Below, one piece after another: positions 59,480-64,000 of a DNA stretch of 64,000 nt. The translations under genes were made by a program, and so were the position numbers. Position 1 is the first letter of the stretch. Each line of letters starts with the position of its first letter. The stretch is from Rhizophagus irregularis (Eukaryota > Glomeromycota > Glomeromycetes > Glomerales > Glomeraceae): contig NC_089437.1 in assembly GCF_026210795.1 (NCBI RefSeq), forward strand, positions 992,001 through 1,056,000, given 5' to 3'. The notes under the pieces were generated by a model. That model searched no databases, was not told where the DNA came from, and saw nothing but the letters and a program-made list of their open reading frames with translations.

Positions 59480-59662
59480 ATTGAGTATGATATATACCTC
59501 CCGATGTTGTATAGTATAGTTGACAAATATCTATACAGTATAGTTTTTATCCATACAGTATAATTTTTTATTTATTTTATATAGTATAGCTTTTATCTAT
59601 ACAGTATAGTTTTTTTATACTATACTATACACCATCGAAGGTATATATCATACTCAATAACT
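59480..59662. mobile_element. Palindromic MITE
   Basis: Inverted ends ATTGAGTATGATATATACCT (about 59,481-59,503) and the complement at about 59,638-59,660, both adjoining CCGATG/CATCG. The interior is TATACAGTATAG words and T-runs. Non-coding. Confidence 0.75.
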
Positions 59663-59963
59663 ATATTATCGAAATTTTATATCTTTACATTTACTTGAAA
59701 CAGTCTCACTCACATGTATACTTGTCGCCCATTACCCAAAAAAGGTTTAAACAATGATTCATAAGAATCATAGCCCTTCATGATGAGATGACGGAAAATA
59801 ACTATTTTTAGAATTAATAAGTCATCTAACTATTACAATGATTATAACGTATTAATTAGTACTTAAAGGGTTAAAGATCAGCCTGATTATCAATCTAATC
59901 TCTTTCTTTTCCAAACTATTGTCCGATTATCAATCTAATCTCTTTCTTTTCCAAATTATTTGT

Positions 59964-60832
59964 ATGGCAAGTTTATCAAAGCTCGACAATTGGTTGAACG
60001 ATTATCATGAACAAATATGCAATCGACATGAGAATAGAAAGTATGAAGATATTGTCAAGTTCTCTGAAATTTGTACTAATACCCGAAGAATTAATGACAT
60101 GCAAGCATCAATTTGGGAACTGTGCAGAGTGTGCGTGTTAGGAGATGCTAACCGGGCGGGAGAAAAATACAAGGCGAAACCGTGCAATTATATACTCCCT
60201 ATCCATAGAAATGAAAACAATGCTCGCGATGAAACCATGTGCATTTTGCAAAAAACTAGCAGACGAGTTGAATCGAAGGGGCTGGGCGATGATAGTTCAT
60301 GTATGATAGTTGATACGTTTGTTGACGAATCCGTCCGTCGCAATTTAGCATCTTCTATTTCGTATGATTTACCCACCAATAGCGCTGATCCAGAAAAGCT
60401 TGGCTGTTACTATAGATGCGTCGCAAAATTTGGATTTAACCATATTATTGTAATTGGAGGATTGTCATGTGGGTTGCTCTTTATTGATTGCTACAAACGG
60501 GTTTTTCAATGGGAGGATATGGAACAGGTGTTATGGCCAGTAGGGAATTCACTTGAAGATGTGATTCCATATGAAGATCTTGTCATATGGACTGTAGAAG
60601 ATGGTGTCGTGTATGAAGAATCCAAAGGTATGTCCATAGGCATTGTTATTTATTTTAAAATTAATACTGTCATTTCTTGGCTGTGATTTAATAATGGGAG
60701 TAAAGATGTGGGATTTTTTTTTAATTAAGTTTCTTCTTTTTAGATTCTTTAATACCAGATTCTCTTAAAGAAAAAGGCACAAAAAAAGGCACAAAAAATA
60801 AACGCTCAAGGAAGAAAAAGAAAAAAAAATAA
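59964..60832 (+). CDS. Unidentified two-exon gene with lysine-rich tail
   Basis: Exon 1 (59,964-60,627) and exon 2 (60,744-60,832) join across a 117-bp GT-AG intron to 753 nt, 250 residues, fully open. The start MASLSKLDNW is the first ATG after a 40-bp tandem duplication of the leader (59,885 and 59,925), which carries a pyrimidine-rich tract; an earlier in-frame ATG is not supported. Features: acidic residues throughout, a central YYRCVAKFGFNHIIVIGGLS stretch, aromatic-rich FQWEDMEQVLWPVGNSLED, and a C-terminal KNKRSRKKKKKK that could direct it to the nucleus. No family recognised. It is the best preserved gene of the right-hand cluster. Confidence 0.65.
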
Positions 60833-61454
60833 CGGAATCAAGATGACTTTATATATTGCTTAAAGATCAGAAGATTAGAAACAAAAATAATATTAAATAA
60901 TTTACTATTTTACATTGTAACAATTCTATATTCAAAACAAAAATGATATAATATCTGCTTGTAATTGCTAAATATATAATTTAATTCCCCTATCGAATTG
61001 CTAAATATATAATTTAATTCCCCTACTCAAATTATCGAATAAAATATTCGTGCTTGAAAATTGAAATATACAATTCAGAAAAATCTACTTCTCGTACGCC
61101 TTTAAACCATATAATATCCTGACATTAGCAGTGATTCCTGAGCCGAACGAACTGAAATTAATAATTATTACTTGTAAGCCAGCTAAATCAGTTTCTGAAT
61201 ACGCTATACTTTATAAACCTTTTTCATACCATGACACAATGTTTAGATATGCCTCAAGACTTTTATCTAAGACTTTCTTGTTGAACTCGATGATAAAGGG
61301 GGGCCGAAGTCATGATAGTGTAAAGATAGTCAAAATCATGGTACTGTATCATTTGTTTGAGAGAGAGGATATCAAAAGTATCGAATCATTTTGCGTCTGC
61401 ACGTAATCATGCGAAAATTTATCTACAATTTAAATGTGGAGTTACATATATTAA
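60833..61454. other. Intergenic, no supported gene
   Basis: It includes a tandem duplication of about 33 bp (tgctaaatatataatttaat at 60,968 and about 61,001). A 91-residue plus-strand frame (61,131-61,406) has no motif and no neighbours in frame; not called. Confidence 0.4.
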
Positions 61455-62003
61455 TTATAGAAGATCGAAGCTTTTGGATGCCTGATTAACAAATTCCTTA
61501 ATTTTTCGTATCCTTTCTGGAACAACAATATCCAGTTTTTTGTCATACCATACTTCAAGAAGGAAAATTCCATTATCTTGACACATGCATCATTTTTTCC
61601 GATCACGATTAACAATATCTTCGAGTTTTTTAACATCCTTATACCAGCTAGTGCTATGAAGTCGATGCTGAGCCCCTTGCACCTCTAATGCAATTCGATA
61701 TTTTTGGAAGAAAGCATCAAGCTCTAATCCATTTAAGAAAGGAGGGCGATATTCGATAATAGATTCCTCATTAAGAATTTCCTTAGCTATCTGGATACAT
61801 CTAGTCTGGAATTTGCGATTTTTCTTATCTTCTCTCTCTGCCTGATCCTGCTCTAGTTTTAAAATTCTAGCATCTATTTCTGCCTGATCCTGCTTTAGTT
61901 TAGTGATCAATACTTCAAACCTAGCTTTCTCATCAGTTATCTTAGCCTCAAGTTCAGTGATCAATACTTTAAGATCAGATGACATGATAGATAATATTTT
62001 CAT
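61455..62003 (-). pseudogene. PD-(D/E)XK-like nuclease-fold protein with coiled coil, one stop
   Basis: From the ATG at 62,003 the first 75 residues are a coiled coil with two related repeats (ITKLKQDQAEIDARILKLEQ). Then EYRPPFLNGLELDAFFQKYR and IALEVQGAQHRLHSTSWYKD give a D-x(n)-ExQ arrangement like a restriction-endonuclease-fold core, and KKLEDIVNRDRKK leads to a TGA at 61,590-61,592. In frame beyond it the protein continues CMCQDNGIFLLEVWYDKK to a TAA at 61,455. The TGA fits a former CGA. Proteins with this SWYKD ... NRDR ... EVWYD pattern are, from memory, common in Rhizophagus. The nuclease role is inferred from the motif only. Confidence 0.6.
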
Positions 62004-62129
62004 ACACGAAAGAATTATTCAATGTTACATGTACGTGGTAAATGTAAAATTGCTTTATTATTACATGCAAAAAAATAAATACAAATGTTCGGGACGTAGC
62101 CCGTGATACATGACGTCTATGCTAGTGTC

Positions 62130-63380
62130 CTATACAATTATTTTTTTCTTGATTATCTCTTCTACACGGCGCTTCTTATTTGCAGGTTCTTCACTAGCTG
62201 ATACCCTATCTTTTAACAAACCCACTATAACCCCTAAAATCCTCTTCACATTCTTGCGCAAGTCGGTTCAGTCAGAGAGATGCGATACTCAGTCTTGCTC
62301 GTACAATAGATAGCCTCGGTGCTATGTAGAATGAAATACCAGTCCGTGGCTAAGAAATTGTGAGAGTTAGTGTTGCAAAAGCGAAACAGAAACCTTCACT
62401 AGAGTCATTTTCTCACCTGTTGTGACGATACCATAGACATATTCATACTCCTCGAATGCTTCATCAGCCGTACGCTTTTTCTTGAGCGTATCTAAGTTCA
62501 TCTATGTTTACAGATGACGATTGGTTAGTATATTCTGATAGAAGGATAGTCGAATGGAGGCTAGACATAAAAAAGGTATTACTTACTTCGCACGAACTTC
62601 GACATTGCATAAGGTTCTGAGCCACTCCTTTCCCTGGCTGGTTTTGCTTTCCTTCGGTTATGCATATTATTTCTTCGAGCAAATCATCCAGTATTTTCTT
62701 GATCGCATAATCTACACGGCCGGAACTTTCTTCACCAGATACATTCATCTGAGGCAAGATTACCAATCCTCCGAGGATGCTGACAGCAGTATGAAGGATT
62801 GTAGAAATGTATTCGCAACGCATAGCCTCATTACTATCTACGACTGGCCCCATGTTTTTTATCCTACGAAGAATGTCATCAATGCAGAGCTTAAGCTCTG
62901 GAGATTTTTCATCGATTGGGTGGGGACTATAAATTCAGAATACGTGAGTTGTTATTCGTAACGAAAAAAGGTTGGCATGTGCATAACTTACCTGGTGTGA
63001 ACTGGGGGATGCTCGTTATACTACTACTCTTAATGCCGTATTTTTCTAACACTTCCTCCAAACTGCGGTATGAGGAAAACGCACGCTTCTTTTTCTCCTT
63101 ACACTCCTTAGCGAAGTCCGCAAGCCTTGACGCAGGTCCTCCCTTCATGCCATAATCTCGAAAATCTTGCTTAGTCGCCTTGAGAAAGTCCCGGCCATTT
63201 ATTCTCTCTTTCTCGATTATAATCTTCCGGTTCAAGCTCTAAGTCCTCTTCCTTATGCAAGAAATCTATAAGCTCTTTCGTTTTATATTTTTTAATTTCG
63301 TCCGCCAACGAGACTGTCTCATTTCCAGCAACAGTAGTAGAGGTGGAAGCTGGAGTAAAAGGTGTACTAGTTTCAGACAT
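62130..63380 (-). pseudogene. SAM-like domain plus PD-(D/E)XK nuclease-like protein, frameshifted
   Basis: From the ATG at 63,380: a Ser/Thr-rich leader, then a SAM-like helical domain (SLADEIKKYKTKELIDFL ... INGRDFLKATKQDFRDYGM) crossed by a frameshift near 63,225. Intron at 62,992-62,935. Next exon: GRVDYAIKKILDDLLEEIIC then ITEGKQNQPGKGVAQNL, where D and ExK match a PD-(D/E)XK core. Further exons encode EYEYVYGIVTTG and ATDWYFIL, and after another frame change KRILGVIVGLLKDR and a basic tail to 62,130. Similar SAM plus nuclease proteins are, from memory, a large Rhizophagus family and resemble Crinkler-type effector domains. Two frame changes suggest a pseudogene or assembly errors. Confidence 0.6.
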
Positions 63381-63625
63381 AGTGTTACGTTTTTATAGGG
63401 ATATTGGGCTCGGATAAAAAAAAATAGTGTTACGTTCCGGAGTGAAATAAAAATTTACTTCTGGGAAAAGCAAGCGTTAATATATGATTTTATGTAGCAC
63501 AGGCATTGCATCATCACACGTGACCCGTTTCTCATATACGTTCGATAAAATAATACTTTATTTATGAAATAAAACGTTGCCGGAACCCGGCCTACAATAC
63601 ATAAAAATTGCGACTATATCGCATA

Positions 63626-63937
63626 CTAGTTATAATAACCATATACATCCTCCTCTACAAGAATATGGCAAACGTCCGCAGTGAGATTCTCATCGAAAAA
63701 ATCAGAAATCAAGCTCCCTTCTCGCATAGCAACGTATTTTACAGGTCCAAGGCGATATGCGCGAAGATAAAATGGAACGTTTCTGAATGGCTGTGGTAGC
63801 AGTTGCTGAATCTGAGTGTGGAGGTTTCTGACCGCATTTCCAAGAGGGATTGTAACTATTAGAGTGACATTATTGTTTGGAATTCCAGTGAAGCGACCGG
63901 TGGGAATTATAAGGCAGTTGAGAGTAATATTGGCCAT
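63626..63937 (-). CDS. Possible Crinkler-type header-domain protein
   Basis: The single open frame of 103 residues starts MANITLNCLIIPTG and ends VEEDVYGYYN. The beginning (ITLNCLI) and the following strand/helix composition recall the ubiquitin-like header domain of Crinkler (CRN) proteins, whose N-terminal domain commonly begins with LNCL. No LxLFLAK-type motif and no C-terminal effector domain are attached. The neighbouring minus-strand gene downstream has a nuclease-like domain of the kind found in CRN proteins, but they are separate here. The alternative is an unrelated small beta-grasp-like protein. Confidence 0.4.
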   Translation of the reverse strand: MANITLNCLIIPTGRFTGIPNNNVTLIVTIPLGNAVRNLHTQIQQLLPQPFRNVPFYLRAYRLGPVKYVAMREGSLISDFFDENLTADVCHILVEEDVYGYYN

Positions 63938-64000
63938 ATTTTCGTTTTCTGGAATGTAAGGGCTCGTTGTGAGAAATTGTCGCTTGCAGTAAACATGACT

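Noticed and set aside
61131-61406. 91-residue plus-strand open frame
   Set aside because: No motif, no consistent splice partners, and typical AT-rich chance composition.

Overview
The window looks like nuclear DNA of an arbuscular mycorrhizal fungus (Glomeromycotina, most likely Rhizophagus or a close relative). It is strongly AT-rich, its genes carry many short GT-AG introns of about 65-85 bp, it holds a local family of tyrosine-kinase-like kinases with the motif HGDLHPNNIL, and about half is transposon or satellite sequence. The organism call is inference from protein families recalled from such genomes; no search was run.

Bases 1-21,740 are a duplicated kinase/secreted-protein locus. Two kinase genes read open through all visible splice junctions (7,309-8,695 and about 19,994-21,315). 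Three kinase fragments are broken (about 1,030, 5,040 and 13,930). Two 80-residue secreted cysteine-rich proteins (4,325-4,642 and 13,190-13,515) sit in two copies of one segmental duplication. Independent MITEs and a 5'-truncated LINE distinguish the copies. At 21,743 the block ends abruptly at a fragment of a virus/plasmid-type SF3 helicase gene.

Bases 22,900-33,100 hold almost no conventional genes. They carry three tandem arrays whose units each contain a 25-45 nt core flanked by splice-acceptor-like and splice-donor-like sequence, several MITEs, a 660-bp foldback element and a relic CACTA end.

Bases 33,350-58,537 form a nest of five transposons, reconstructed from inverted ends, target duplications and reading frames that rejoin: a hAT element (33,350-58,537) holds an AGGGCC-ended element with a DDE/zinc-finger transposase (38,522-57,880), which holds a CACTA element (41,107-57,497), which holds a TA-duplicating element (45,445-55,293), which holds a Plavaka-like element (about 46,811-52,920). 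Only the innermost transposase (852 residues, seven exons) is fully open. The outer genes carry in-frame stops, nearly all explicable as C-to-T changes. A LINE-type insertion and a hAT-derived MITE also sit in the hAT part.

Bases 58,960-63,940 are a small cluster of accessory genes: two PD-(D/E)XK-nuclease-like genes, one with a SAM-like N-terminus and both damaged, a possible Crinkler-type header protein, one intact unknown two-exon gene and a damaged unknown gene. No tRNA, rRNA or CRISPR array was recognised.
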